The notes: a model not told the origin generated them from the letters alone. Counted from the stretch's first letter, positions 15,033-23,735 are shown. The stretch: DNA of 35,204 nt from an uncultured Lachnospiraceae bacterium (GCA_947589455.1 CANQCD010000007.1:1-35204); one strand, 5' to 3'. Numbers and translations are program-made.

Positions 15033-16127
15033 ATGGCATTTCAGGCATTAGAGATAGGCGATCTAAAAATCCCTTATCCGATCATACAGGGGGGCATGGG
15101 AGTTGGTATCAGCCGGAGCAGGCTTGCCGGCGCCGTTTCCAAAAACGGCGGGCTGGGCATTATTTCAACAGCGCAGATCGGGTATGACGAACCCGATTTT
15201 GATAAGAACCAAAAACAGGCGAATTTCCGGGCAATCCACAAACACATAGCAGAGGCAAAAAAGACAGCGGGAGGCAGACCAGTTGGAGTCAATATCATGG
15301 TTGCGACAAAGGATTATCCAGAGTACGTAAAGGAGTCCGTGGCGGCGGGGGCAGACGTCATTATCTCCGGAGCGGGGCTTCCTGTGCGCCTGCCGGAATA
15401 TGTCGAGGGTTCTAAGTGCTATATTGCGCCAATCGTATCCTCGGAAAAAGCGGCGCTTCTGATGCTCAAAAACTGGGCGAAAAAATACAACCGCACTGCA
15501 GATTTTCTTGTGATCGAAGGACCGATGGCAGGCGGGCATCTGGGCTTTAAAAAAGAGCAGCTCGCGGCGCTGACGCCGGAGGAATATGATAAAGAGATCA
15601 TAAAGATCATCTCTGTTGTCAGAGAGTATGAGGAAAAGTTTGGGAAAAAGATTCCTGTGATCGTCGCAGGCGGCATATTTGACCATGGAGATATCTGCCA
15701 TGCGCTTTCCCTCGGCGCCTCCGGCGTGCAGATTGCCTCGCGTTTTGTGGCGACAACAGAATGTGATGCAGATGAGAGATATAAACAGGCCTATTTAGAC
15801 GCTAAGCGCGAGGATGTCGAGATTGTCATGAGTCCGGTAGGGATGCCGGGGCGCGCTTTAAACAATCCGTTTGTGAGGAAGATAAAAGAGCATCCGCTTC
15901 CGGTCAGCCACTGTTTTCAGTGCCTTGAAAACTGTAATCCGGCAAAAGTCCCCTACTGCATTACAATGGCATTGATCCATGCCGTACAGGGAGATGTGGA
16001 AAACGGCCTGATCTTTGTCGGAGAGAATGTCGGGCGGATCAAACAGATTGTCAGTGTACATGATCTGATGGAAGAGCTGGTGACAGGAGGAGTGCATGAC
16101 ACAGAAGAAACTTCAGAGAAAGCTTGA
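15033..16127 (+). CDS. FMN-dependent NAD(P)H flavin oxidoreductase (nitronate monooxygenase / FabK family)
   Basis: A 364-residue TIM-barrel flavoprotein. The motifs PIIQGGMGVGISRSRLAGAVSKNGGLGIIS (about 16-45), PVGVNIMVA, VISGAGLP, DFLVIEGPMAGGHLG and PVIVAGGIFDHGDICHALSLGASGVQIASRFVAT (about 205-250) are the family signature. The Cys-rich SHCFQCLENCNPAKVPYC near residue 300 resembles a longer clostridial subgroup and may be structural or bind metal (inference). Whether it detoxifies nitronates or acts as enoyl-ACP reductase cannot be told; FabK itself is shorter and usually in the fab cluster, so the first is more likely. Start 15033 has GAGGAA upstream; the long track extension to 14895 is rejected. 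It overlaps alkD by 32 bp. Confidence 0.82.
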   Translation: MAFQALEIGDLKIPYPIIQGGMGVGISRSRLAGAVSKNGGLGIISTAQIGYDEPDFDKNQKQANFRAIHKHIAEAKKTAGGRPVGVNIMVATKDYPEYVKESVAAGADVIISGAGLPVRLPEYVEGSKCYIAPIVSSEKAALLMLKNWAKKYNRTADFLVIEGPMAGGHLGFKKEQLAALTPEEYDKEIIKIISVVREYEEKFGKKIPVIVAGGIFDHGDICHALSLGASGVQIASRFVATTECDADERYKQAYLDAKREDVEIVMSPVGMPGRALNNPFVRKIKEHPLPVSHCFQCLENCNPAKVPYCITMALIHAVQGDVENGLIFVGENVGRIKQIVSVHDLMEELVTGGVHDTEETSEKA

Positions 16128-16794
16128 AAAAATGGCTGAGAAGGATTACAGGGAGTTTAGCCAGGCGCTGATTCCAGGCGTGAAAAACATGCTGGGGATC
16201 CGTCTGCCAAACCTGCGTGTGTTGGCAAAGGAAATGGCGAAAGAGGACTGGAAAGATTATCTGTCCTGGGACAGCTTTCTCTATTTTGAAGAAATCATGC
16301 TGCAGGGGATGATCTTAGGATATGTGAAAGCGCCGGTTGACGAGATCTTACGGGAGACGGAACAATTTATCCCCCGGATTGACAACTGGTCTGTCAACGA
16401 TTCGTTCTGTGTGACGTTTCGCCATGCCTCAGCCTGTCCGGAACAGGTATGGGATTTCCTGATGAGATACCGCGACAGCCATTTAGAATATGAAGTGCGT
16501 GTCGTCGCCGTTATGCTGATGTCACATTTTTTATTGCCGGCATATATTGATAGTGTGTTCGATGTGTTAAAAGGACTTGACACAAAAGCGTATTATGCCA
16601 GTATGGCAGTGGCATGGGCGTTTGCAGAGGCGTGGGCGAAATTTCCCCAGAAAACAAAAAGATATCTGGAAGACGATGCTGTTTTAGACAGGCAGACCAG
16701 ATTGCGGATGCTTCAAAAGGGAATCGAATCCCGCCGAATCCCGGCAGAGGATAAGGAATGGATGCGGTGGGAGAGGAAACGGCTCCGCAGTTAA
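16096..16794 (+). CDS. AlkD-like DNA alkylation repair glycosylase
   Basis: The 232-residue protein is all-helical, with HEAT-like repeats. Family motifs: GIRLPNLRVLAKEMAK (about 34-49), PRIDNWSVNDSFC (about 93-105; Trp and Asp of the base-flipping site), and YEVRVVAVMLMSHFL (about 131-145) with the conserved Arg. AlkD enzymes excise positively charged alkylated purines without flipping the base. GGAGGAG lies before ATG 16096, inside the upstream gene, so the two genes are translationally coupled. Confidence 0.88.
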   Translation: MTQKKLQRKLEKMAEKDYREFSQALIPGVKNMLGIRLPNLRVLAKEMAKEDWKDYLSWDSFLYFEEIMLQGMILGYVKAPVDEILRETEQFIPRIDNWSVNDSFCVTFRHASACPEQVWDFLMRYRDSHLEYEVRVVAVMLMSHFLLPAYIDSVFDVLKGLDTKAYYASMAVAWAFAEAWAKFPQKTKRYLEDDAVLDRQTRLRMLQKGIESRRIPAEDKEWMRWERKRLRS

Positions 16795-16819
16795 TTCTGT
16801 TTTTCGGCGTCAATCCCTC

Positions 16820-16848
16820 TTGACAAGACAGCGCGATAATGCTACTAT
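16820..16848 (+). promoter_or_regulatory. Sigma-A promoter P1 upstream of lon
   Basis: TTGACA, 17-nt spacer, TACTAT. The expected transcription start (about 16855) is only 8 nt before a terminator-like hairpin. Confidence 0.7.
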
Positions 16849-16862
16849 GCTATGTAACAGAG

Positions 16863-16892
16863 CGCAGACCGCGTGGTTCTGCGTTTCTTTTT
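16863..16892 (+). terminator. Hairpin and T tract between P1 and the lon CIRCE
   Basis: CGCAGACC / GGTTCTGCG (8 pairs, one bulged T, GCGT loop) followed by TTTCTTTTT. It may end the alkD operon or cut short P1 transcripts; see finding. Confidence 0.7.
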
Positions 16893-16919
16893 ATCAATAC
16901 GGTTAGCACTCGATAGAAT
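16891..16919 (+). promoter_or_regulatory. Candidate promoter P2 of lon overlapping CIRCE
   Basis: TTATCA, 17-nt spacer, TAGAAT. The -10 box falls in the 9-nt centre of the CIRCE operator, an arrangement suited to direct repression by HrcA. The -35 is weak (4/6). Confidence 0.5.
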
Positions 16920-16929
16920 GAAGTGCTAA
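16903..16929. promoter_or_regulatory. CIRCE operator (HrcA binding site) of lon
   Basis: TTAGCACTC-N9-AAGTGCTAA: 17 of 18 arm positions fit consensus TTAGCACTC-N9-GAGTGCTAA (one G to A change). The lon start codon lies 69 bp downstream. Confidence 0.93.
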
Positions 16930-16998
16930 CAAACAGATTATGGCTGACAGCATATATATTTTATGCAGCGTAGCAGATAGAAAGGTGGATTGAGGATT

Positions 16999-19287
16999 AT
17001 GTTAGTCGTACCAGTATATGACACGTTAATTTTATCAGACGTCCGGATACATGTTGATGAAGAAGTATTTGCCTTGGCAGAGGTGAAAAATATAAAAGAA
17101 GAAACTTCTTTTCTGATCGTTCCAATCCGGGAGAACAAAGACCAGAATTCTTTGACAAGCGAGGATTTTTATGATTTTGGCGTGCTTGCAGAAGTGGCGG
17201 ATGTAATAAAATTGGAGGGTCATACCACTCTGAATGTAGACACAAAAGAGCGTGTCAGGATTTCTAATCTGTCTTTCGAGAAAGACCACATCGAAGCAGA
17301 ATATGAAGTATCAAATGTGATTGAAGATATCACCAAGGAAGAGCAGAAGTTTTTTCTGAAGCGGTTTAAAGAATATGCACAGGATATATTTAAAGACGTG
17401 CCGGGCGGCGCGATCGTCAACAGTTATATCAGGCGCTGGAGAACTATCAACGAAGCGGCTACCCAGCTGGGCGGGTATCTTGCTTTAGATCCGGAGGAAC
17501 GTTTTGCTATCTTGGCTGCCAAATCGATCAGCGAGCGCTATACCCTTTTACTGGGAGGGATAAAAGAGTTGCTTGAGATACGCGATATCAATACGGGGAT
17601 TCGGGAAAAAATGACGGAAGAGCAGCAGACGTCCTACAAGACGGCGGCCATCCGCAGGCAGATAAGATATCTGGAAGAGGAATTAAACGAGCTGGAAAAT
17701 GGCGAATTAGATGAAGAACAGCTCTTGGCGCTGCGCATTAAAAAGGCAGGCATGACGGAGGAAGCAGAGAAAGAATCAAACAGGGCGCTGCGCCGCCTGA
17801 AGATGGAGGGGATGACAGGCCATGAATATGGGGCGCTGTACGATTATCTGGACTTTATGACGTCGCTTGCGTGGAAAGATTCTAAAAAAACGACAGGGTT
17901 TAACATAAAGAGAGCCAGAAGGACACTCGACAGGGGTCATTATGGATTGGACAAAGTAAAGAAACGAGTGTTAGAGCAGATTGCAGTAAACAGCATAAAG
18001 GGAAAACAGGACGGCTCCATCCTCCTTTTTGTTGGCGCACCCGGCACCGGCAAGACCAGCATGGGGCAGGGGATCGCAGATGCGATGGGCAGAAAATATG
18101 TCAGGATCAGCCTGGGTGGTATCCGCGATGAAGCAGAAATCCGCGGGCACAGAAGAACCTATGTCGGCGCGATGCCAGGAAGAATCATGGAGGCTATGCG
18201 GCGCGCCGGAGTCAACAATCCGGTGATGGTACTAGACGAGGTAGATAAGCTGACAAGCGAGGCGCACGGCGACCCGGCAAGCGCTTTGCTCGAAGTCCTT
18301 GATCCGGAGCAGAATTTTGCGTTTACGGATCACTACATGAATGTGCCGTACGATTTATCCAAGGTATTTTTTGTCTGCACGGCAAACACAACCGATGGGA
18401 TTCCCAAACCGCTGTTAGACCGCATGGAGGTCATTAATCTGTCAGGCTATACGCCGTCAGAAAAATATCAGATCGCAAGGCGGCATCTTCTGCCAAAGGC
18501 GATTGAGCAGACTGGTTTAAAAAAAGAACAGATTTCCATCGACACAAAGGCGTTAAGGGCGATCATTGCAGATTATACGATGGAAGCCGGCGTGCGGGGG
18601 CTGCGAAGGCAGCTTGATAAAATCTGCCGTGATACGGCAGTCAAGTTATTAGAAGAAGGGGATCATAAGACGGTCATTACGCAGGAAAATCTGCGCGAAA
18701 TCCTGGGCAAAAAGGTCGCGCACCATGACGAGGCGCTGAAAAAACTGGTTGCCGGCGTGGCGACTGGGCTTGCCTGGACGCAGGCGGGGGGAGATATCCT
18801 CTTTATTGAAGCCGTCGTGACAAAAGGGAGCGGCAAACTCCAGATCACCGGACAGCTGGGCGATGTGATGAAAGAGTCGGCAGAGATTGCCTATACGCTT
18901 GTAAAAGCGGCCTATCAGAAAGAGAAAAAAGATTTTGATAAAATCGATCTGCACATCCATGTGCCAGAGGGGGCGACGCCAAAAGACGGCCCTTCGGCCG
19001 GCGTCACTCTGTTTACCGCATTGTTTTCGCTGTTCTTAAAGAAACCGGTAAAGAGAAAGCTTGCCATGACCGGCGAGATTTCCCTGCGCGGTGAAGTCTT
19101 GCCAATCGGCGGTCTGCCAGAAAAGCTGATGGCGGCACAGCGCGCCGGGGTCAAAACAGTGTTGATTCCAAAAGGGAACGAAGAGGATTTAGAAGAGATA
19201 CCGGATGAGATCAAAAAGAAGCTTACCATCATTCCAGTGGGGCAGATAAGCGAAGTGGCAAGGGAAAGCCTGGGAATTGAAATTTAA
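16999..19287 (+). CDS. lon: ATP-dependent protease La
   Basis: Lon degrades misfolded and regulatory proteins in the cytosol. The 762-residue product has the LonA layout: N-terminal substrate-binding domain (1-190), coiled-coil helical region (about 195-290, with QIRYLEEELNELENGELDEEQ), AAA+ domain with Walker A FVGAPGTGKTSMGQ (about 343) and Walker B VMVLDEVDKL (about 412), and a Ser-Lys protease domain with PKDGPSAGVTLFTALF (catalytic Ser) and GGLPEKLMAAQRAG (Lys). ATG 16999 is used; upstream AAAGGTGG and GAGG are both available, and TTG 16990 is a less likely start. The CIRCE operator ties it to the HrcA regulon encoded 5 kb downstream. Confidence 0.97.
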   Translation: MLVVPVYDTLILSDVRIHVDEEVFALAEVKNIKEETSFLIVPIRENKDQNSLTSEDFYDFGVLAEVADVIKLEGHTTLNVDTKERVRISNLSFEKDHIEAEYEVSNVIEDITKEEQKFFLKRFKEYAQDIFKDVPGGAIVNSYIRRWRTINEAATQLGGYLALDPEERFAILAAKSISERYTLLLGGIKELLEIRDINTGIREKMTEEQQTSYKTAAIRRQIRYLEEELNELENGELDEEQLLALRIKKAGMTEEAEKESNRALRRLKMEGMTGHEYGALYDYLDFMTSLAWKDSKKTTGFNIKRARRTLDRGHYGLDKVKKRVLEQIAVNSIKGKQDGSILLFVGAPGTGKTSMGQGIADAMGRKYVRISLGGIRDEAEIRGHRRTYVGAMPGRIMEAMRRAGVNNPVMVLDEVDKLTSEAHGDPASALLEVLDPEQNFAFTDHYMNVPYDLSKVFFVCTANTTDGIPKPLLDRMEVINLSGYTPSEKYQIARRHLLPKAIEQTGLKKEQISIDTKALRAIIADYTMEAGVRGLRRQLDKICRDTAVKLLEEGDHKTVITQENLREILGKKVAHHDEALKKLVAGVATGLAWTQAGGDILFIEAVVTKGSGKLQITGQLGDVMKESAEIAYTLVKAAYQKEKKDFDKIDLHIHVPEGATPKDGPSAGVTLFTALFSLFLKKPVKRKLAMTGEISLRGEVLPIGGLPEKLMAAQRAGVKTVLIPKGNEEDLEEIPDEIKKKLTIIPVGQISEVARESLGIEI

Positions 19288-19315
19288 TCCGGAATTTAAC
19301 CCTCAGAAAAAGTGC

Positions 19316-19356
19316 TGGGCGGCTTTCTTATGCCGCCCATTTGGTTTGCTTTTTTA
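19316..19356 (+). terminator. Intrinsic terminator of lon
   Basis: TGGGCGGC / GCCGCCCA (8 bp, 8-nt loop) followed by the T-rich TTTGGTTTGCTTTTTT. Confidence 0.7.
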
Positions 19357-19357
19357 T

Positions 19358-19515
19358 GTCCTGTTATCCAGTGGGGACGATTTTAGGATCATCCGTACGA
19401 TAATGGAACTCTTGCCCTTCTTTCCTATGCCCTGCTATCCAGTGGGGACGATTTTAGGATCATCCGTACGATAATGGAACTCTTGTCCTTCTTTCCTATG
19501 CCCTGATATCAAATG
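19358..19515 (+). repeat. 71-bp tandem repeat (2 copies plus partial) running into the fliK-like stop
   Basis: TATCCAGTGGGGACGATTTT... starts at 19365 and 19436 (period 71, nearly identical). A further partial match (TTTCCTATGCCCTG.TATC) extends across 19490-19510, i.e. over the stop codon and last codons of the minus-strand fliK-like gene, so the unit includes the gene's 3' end. Confidence 0.92.
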
Positions 19516-21715
19516 AGAACCGTTTCATTTCTGTCGTGGCATGGGTATTGACCCGGGTGTTAATAAAATCATCCACCGTCGGAGAAGGGCTCTTTTTCTG
19601 TTTAAATAAAAGCTGGCACTGATAGCCCTGCTGTTCCAAGGCGTCTCTTAGCATATTGGCATTCACCTGAAAGAGGTTGACGGACTCTTCATCATTCAGG
19701 GAAAAGTCTGTTATCACGTCATTCCTGTTTTTATCAATCCGGATATCAATCTGTCCCAGATGTTCTAAATCCAAATGGAGGAGCACGCTCGCTTTTTCTG
19801 GATGCTGTTTTAGCCGCTCTTTCTGCGTGTAGACATACAGATCGCCGTGTGCGTCCTGGCTGGGAAGCTTAAAGGGCATCTGGAAGAAAGAAAACGTGTC
19901 GTTTAATGTCTTCATAAAAGAGAGATTGTCCTCGATATCCTTGGCAAAGCTGCCGAGCTGTTCCGAGTCAGAGCCGGAAAGCGTACTTTGGATCAAGCTG
20001 CGGAACTGGCTTATCTGGTGCTGCATTTTAGAATAGAAATCAGACAGGCCGGAATCCTTAAACTGTTCCGGAGTCAATGTCCAGCTGCTCTGCAATTCCC
20101 TGGAAAACAGCTTGTTAAACACCTCCGACTGGAACAGCTCCTTGATCTGTTTGCTGTCAGACAGCGGGATCGTATTGTGTATGACGTTTAGCACCTCTCT
20201 TGCCGTCGCCTCGCCGGAAGCAATTTTTAAAAGCAGATTCCGGCTGATTGGCATATCCTGCAGGTGGTTGAGCAGATCGCTGCGCTCGCCGGGACTGAGA
20301 AAGGTATTTAAAAAGTCATGGTTTCTGGCAGAATTTGTATAAGCCCTTAGCAGGACGTCAAGCGAATGATTGGGAAACGTTACGTCTGCCTGTGCTTCCG
20401 GCTGGGACGAGGCGTTTTTTAGCGCGGCGTTTACAGCGCCAAATGTGCCGGATATCGTGTTTTTTGCATTTTCAGAAAAAGATTGCAGCAATTTTCCTGC
20501 AAATGCAAAACGCCCCTGGTTTTTCTCTGCGTTTTCTGCGGATGCTTCCGCCTGGTTTTCCCCGGCCGGTTTTGGTTCCGCCTGGTCTTTTAGCGGGATA
20601 TCGGCGTCCCCGCCGGCGTCTGCTCCGGCTTCCGGCGCCGTTTCGTTTAACGTCAGGATCTGCCTGACATAATTTTCCGTGACGGCAGGCTGTGGCTCCG
20701 CCGTCTCCAATGCCTCGTTGATCTGCGTCAGATAGGAGGCAAATTCAGAGTCTGTCATCCCTTCCGGCTGTTTGATAGCGCCGGAGAGCGCAGCGTCCCG
20801 CAAAAGCGTCAGCGTATCCTGTAAGGTCAGCGTCCTGTTTTCAAGCTGTAAGGCGGCGTCTTCTGTCAGTGCTGTGCCGGAAAGCATCTGGATGATATCT
20901 GCCTGCGCCTGTGCCGGGAGAGAGGCAAGGGTCGGCGCCGGACTGCCGGCAAAGTCATTCTGGGAAGACAGGCCGATCGAAAGCAGGCTTTTCCCAAAAT
21001 CAGCGACAGCGTCCGCCGGCCCATTTTCAGACAGGGCGCTAAGCAGCGCCGGGATATCCCTGGAAAAAGACTGCAGTCTTTCTAACAGCTGGTAATTGTC
21101 ATTCCGATAATTGCTAAACTGCGCGACAGATTCCGCATCGATCTTCATCATCAGCCGGTTCATGACAGCCAATGTATTCATATCCTCCGTTTTAAAATCA
21201 TACGCCTGTTGCATCAGATTCTGGATAGAAGAGCGGTTGATCGGCAGGAGATTGTCCATCAGCGCTTTGACGGCCTCCTGGTTATGTGGGCTTGCCGGCA
21301 GGTTCGCCTCGTCTAACGCCTTTAAGATCAAAGTAAGCTCTGTCTCTGTCAGGTTTTTTGAGATATTTTCCAGATACAGGGTATTCCCGGAAATCTCCGT
21401 CAGCCGGAAAGAGCCTGTCTGGCCGATGGAATAATTTGAGCTGTCAGGGATCTTGGCGCGGATTACCGTATTATCTTCCAGAGTAATAGAAATTTCGTTA
21501 TTTCTCAGATCTGTGATTTCTCCTCGGAAGACGTCTCCTACATGGATAGAAGCCGGGGTGCGGGAGACGGCGTAATTATCCATGCTTCCCACTGTGCGCG
21601 CCGCCTGTCCGGAGACAGTTCCCTGCCCAACCGGGCTCCTTCCGGCCGGATTTCTGCCTCTTTGGGAAGCGGCTCTTCCCTGGTTCGAATGTAACGGATT
21701 GATTCTTTGTTCCAT
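19496..21715 (-). CDS. Orphan flagellar hook-length control (FliK)-like protein
   Basis: A 739-residue protein. N-terminal region: VGDVFRGEITDLRNNEISITLEDNTVIRA and YSIGQTGSFRLTEISGNTLYLENI, a small beta domain seen in clostridial FliK-like proteins. Centre: long helical and Ala/Glu-rich linker with GADAGGDADIPLKDQAEPKPAG. C terminus: KASVLLHLDLEHLGQIDIRIDKN and VNANMLRDALEQQGYQCQLLF, matching the FliK C-terminal (Flg_hook) pattern that switches secretion specificity. No flagellar export genes lie nearby. GAGG lies 6 nt before the start. A TTGATT-19-TATAAT pair upstream is a weak promoter candidate. Divergent from hrcA; its 3' end is convergent with lon. Confidence 0.72.
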   Translation of the reverse strand: MEQRINPLHSNQGRAASQRGRNPAGRSPVGQGTVSGQAARTVGSMDNYAVSRTPASIHVGDVFRGEITDLRNNEISITLEDNTVIRAKIPDSSNYSIGQTGSFRLTEISGNTLYLENISKNLTETELTLILKALDEANLPASPHNQEAVKALMDNLLPINRSSIQNLMQQAYDFKTEDMNTLAVMNRLMMKIDAESVAQFSNYRNDNYQLLERLQSFSRDIPALLSALSENGPADAVADFGKSLLSIGLSSQNDFAGSPAPTLASLPAQAQADIIQMLSGTALTEDAALQLENRTLTLQDTLTLLRDAALSGAIKQPEGMTDSEFASYLTQINEALETAEPQPAVTENYVRQILTLNETAPEAGADAGGDADIPLKDQAEPKPAGENQAEASAENAEKNQGRFAFAGKLLQSFSENAKNTISGTFGAVNAALKNASSQPEAQADVTFPNHSLDVLLRAYTNSARNHDFLNTFLSPGERSDLLNHLQDMPISRNLLLKIASGEATAREVLNVIHNTIPLSDSKQIKELFQSEVFNKLFSRELQSSWTLTPEQFKDSGLSDFYSKMQHQISQFRSLIQSTLSGSDSEQLGSFAKDIEDNLSFMKTLNDTFSFFQMPFKLPSQDAHGDLYVYTQKERLKQHPEKASVLLHLDLEHLGQIDIRIDKNRNDVITDFSLNDEESVNLFQVNANMLRDALEQQGYQCQLLFKQKKSPSPTVDDFINTRVNTHATTEMKRFSFDIRA

Positions 21716-21827
21716 GAAAAACCTCGATTCTGCATAAAAAACGTGTGTATACGCATCAAACTACTTATTATATTATATCGTCCCAAAAGGATAGATAATC
21801 AACCTCAAAAAAAATTTCAGAAAAACC

Positions 21828-21856
21828 TTGACATTCATTTTCTCTTGTGCTAACTT
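21828..21856 (+). promoter_or_regulatory. Promoter of the hrcA-grpE-dnaK-dnaJ operon
   Basis: TTGACA, 17-nt spacer, TAACTT. The -35 is perfect and the -10 is weak; the CIRCE operator follows 12 bp after the -10, where it would cover the transcription start. Confidence 0.65.
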
Positions 21857-21868
21857 ACTTTATAGAAA

Positions 21869-21895
21869 TTAGCACTCCATTTGAATGAGTGCTAA
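21869..21895. promoter_or_regulatory. Perfect CIRCE operator of hrcA
   Basis: TTAGCACTC-N9-GAGTGCTAA matches consensus at all 18 arm positions. An extra half-site GTGCTAA lies upstream at 21848-21854, overlapping the -10. Confidence 0.98.
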
Positions 21896-21969
21896 CAAAC
21901 CTGACAGGCAGGAGCTGGCAGGAGCGCATTGTCTGATCTGTGGAAATCTTTTCAGAAAGGAGCGGTGGC

Positions 21970-23013
21970 ATGGAGTTAGATGAGAGGAAGCTAAAGATTT
22001 TGCAGGCGATTATCCGGACGTATCTTGATACGGGCGAGCCGGTAGGTTCTCGGACCATTTCAAAATATACGGATTTGAATTTAAGTTCGGCTACCATCCG
22101 GAATGAGATGTCTGACCTGGAGGAGATGGGTTATATTTTGCAGCCGCACACCTCCGCGGGCCGGATTCCTTCTGACAAAGGCTACAGATTGTATGTAGAC
22201 ACGATGCTTGAGGCAAAGACCAGCGAGTTAAACAGCCTTCAGGAATCGCTTGAGGCAAGGGAGGAAAAGATTGACGACGTCCTTCAGAAAGTGGCAAAAT
22301 TCCTGGCGGCAAACACCAATTACGCCACAATGGTGTCCGGACCGAGATACCAGACAAAGCGGGTGAAATTTATCCAGCTCACTTCGGTGGACGCCGATAG
22401 CCTGCTGGCAGTTATCGTGTTAGACAACAATGCGGTGAAAAACCAGATGATAGCGATTGAAGAGCCAATCGAAGAAGAGATGATAGTGAAATTAAACTTC
22501 ATCTTAAATACCACGTTAAACGGGCTGGACGTCCTGGAGATGAACCTGGCGCTGATCCAGAAGATCAAAGAGCAGGTTGGGACCCATACCCAGGTGATTG
22601 ATTCTGTCCTCGAGGCGATTGGAAAGACGCTGATCGAGGAAGACGACTTAGAAGTTTACACCAGCGGCGCGACCAACATTTTAAAATATCCGGAGTTATC
22701 GGATAAGTCAAAGGCGGCGCAGATCCTGGATGCATTTAGCGAAAAAGAGATCATGCATAACTGGCTGGGGCTTCCGGATAAAACACAGGGAAATGGTGAG
22801 GCACACGACATTCAGGTATATATCGGGGATGAGACGCAGATGGAATCCATGAAAGACTGTTCCATGGTGACGGCGACATACCAGATCAGAGAAGGCGTCT
22901 ATGGGAAGATTGGCATTGTCGGGCCAAAGCGGATGGATTATGACAAAGTGGTCGGCACATTAAATTCCCTGATGGGGCAGTTAGACGACATATTTAAAGA
23001 GAAACAGAAATGA
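21970..23013 (+). CDS. hrcA: Heat-inducible transcription repressor HrcA
   Basis: HrcA binds CIRCE and represses chaperone genes; GroEL keeps it active in related bacteria. The 347-residue product has the N-terminal winged helix (ERKLKILQAIIRTYLDTGEPVGSRTISKYTDLNLSSATIRNEMSDLEEMGYI) followed by HTSAGRIPSDKGYRLYVD, the family hallmark, and the C-terminal dimerisation domain ending TYQIREGVYGKIGIVGPKRMDYDKVV. AAAGGAG lies 7 nt before ATG 21970, so the longer track start 21940 is rejected. It is the first gene of the heat-shock operon. Confidence 0.98.
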   Translation: MELDERKLKILQAIIRTYLDTGEPVGSRTISKYTDLNLSSATIRNEMSDLEEMGYILQPHTSAGRIPSDKGYRLYVDTMLEAKTSELNSLQESLEAREEKIDDVLQKVAKFLAANTNYATMVSGPRYQTKRVKFIQLTSVDADSLLAVIVLDNNAVKNQMIAIEEPIEEEMIVKLNFILNTTLNGLDVLEMNLALIQKIKEQVGTHTQVIDSVLEAIGKTLIEEDDLEVYTSGATNILKYPELSDKSKAAQILDAFSEKEIMHNWLGLPDKTQGNGEAHDIQVYIGDETQMESMKDCSMVTATYQIREGVYGKIGIVGPKRMDYDKVVGTLNSLMGQLDDIFKEKQK

Positions 23014-23033
23014 CAAGGAGAGGTGAAAATCCA

Positions 23034-23735
23034 GTGGCAGAGGAAAAGAAAGAGTTTCAGGAAGAGCTTGAAGAAGCGGAAAAAAAGGCGGAAGCGGTAA
23101 AGGTGGAAGGCGGAGAGGACGCCCCGGACTCACAGGGAAACAAGGGGGAAGCTCCGAATGCTTCGGAAGCTTCTTTCGACGGACAGGAGGAAAGCCCGCA
23201 GGAAATTTCGGAAGATGGACAGGAGGTTTCCGCAGAAGAGCCGGAGGAAAAAGCAGGAGACAAAAAAATTTTTGGCAGGAAGAAAGACAAAAAGACAGAA
23301 AAGCTCGAGGCGGAAAACGCCGAATTAAAAGACCAGTTGGTCAGGAGGCTTGCCGAGTTTGAAAACTTCAGGAAGCGTTCGGAGAAAGAAAAGTCCCAGA
23401 TGTTTGAGGTAGGAGCCAAAACAGTGATTGAAAAGCTTCTGCCGGTGATAGACAATTTCGAGAGAGGGCTTATGGGAATCCCGGAGGAAGAAAAGGACGC
23501 GCCGTTTGTCCAGGGTGTTGAACTGGTATACAAACAGCTTTTGACCGCCTTTGAGGAGCTCGGGGTGACTGCGATCGAGGCGGAGGGGGCGGAATTTGAC
23601 CCCAACCTGCACAATGCGGTGATGATGGTAGATGACGAGGAAAAAGGCAGCGGCACAGTCGCCGAGGTAATGCAGAAAGGCTATCTCTACCATGACAGCG
23701 TTGTGCGCCACAGTATGGTCAAGGTAGTAAATTAG
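23034..23735 (+). CDS. grpE: GrpE nucleotide exchange factor
   Basis: GrpE releases ADP from DnaK. About 233 residues: an acidic disordered N terminus rich in Glu (1-85), a long helix (KLEAENAELKDQLVRRLAEFENFRKRSEKEK, about 95-125), then VIEKLLPVIDNFERGL and the C-terminal beta domain ending GYLYHDSVVRHSMVKVVN. Two starts are possible: ATG 23010, overlapping the hrcA stop as ATGA, and GTG 23034 (MAEEKKEFQEE), which has AGGTG 8 nt upstream. GTG is favoured by spacing. Confidence 0.95.
   Translation: MAEEKKEFQEELEEAEKKAEAVKVEGGEDAPDSQGNKGEAPNASEASFDGQEESPQEISEDGQEVSAEEPEEKAGDKKIFGRKKDKKTEKLEAENAELKDQLVRRLAEFENFRKRSEKEKSQMFEVGAKTVIEKLLPVIDNFERGLMGIPEEEKDAPFVQGVELVYKQLLTAFEELGVTAIEAEGAEFDPNLHNAVMMVDDEEKGSGTVAEVMQKGYLYHDSVVRHSMVKVVN

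Noticed and set aside
21775-21782. Possible sigma-D (flagellar) -10 box upstream of the fliK-like gene (GACGATAT on the minus strand)
   Set aside because: No TAAA-type -35 is present at the right distance.
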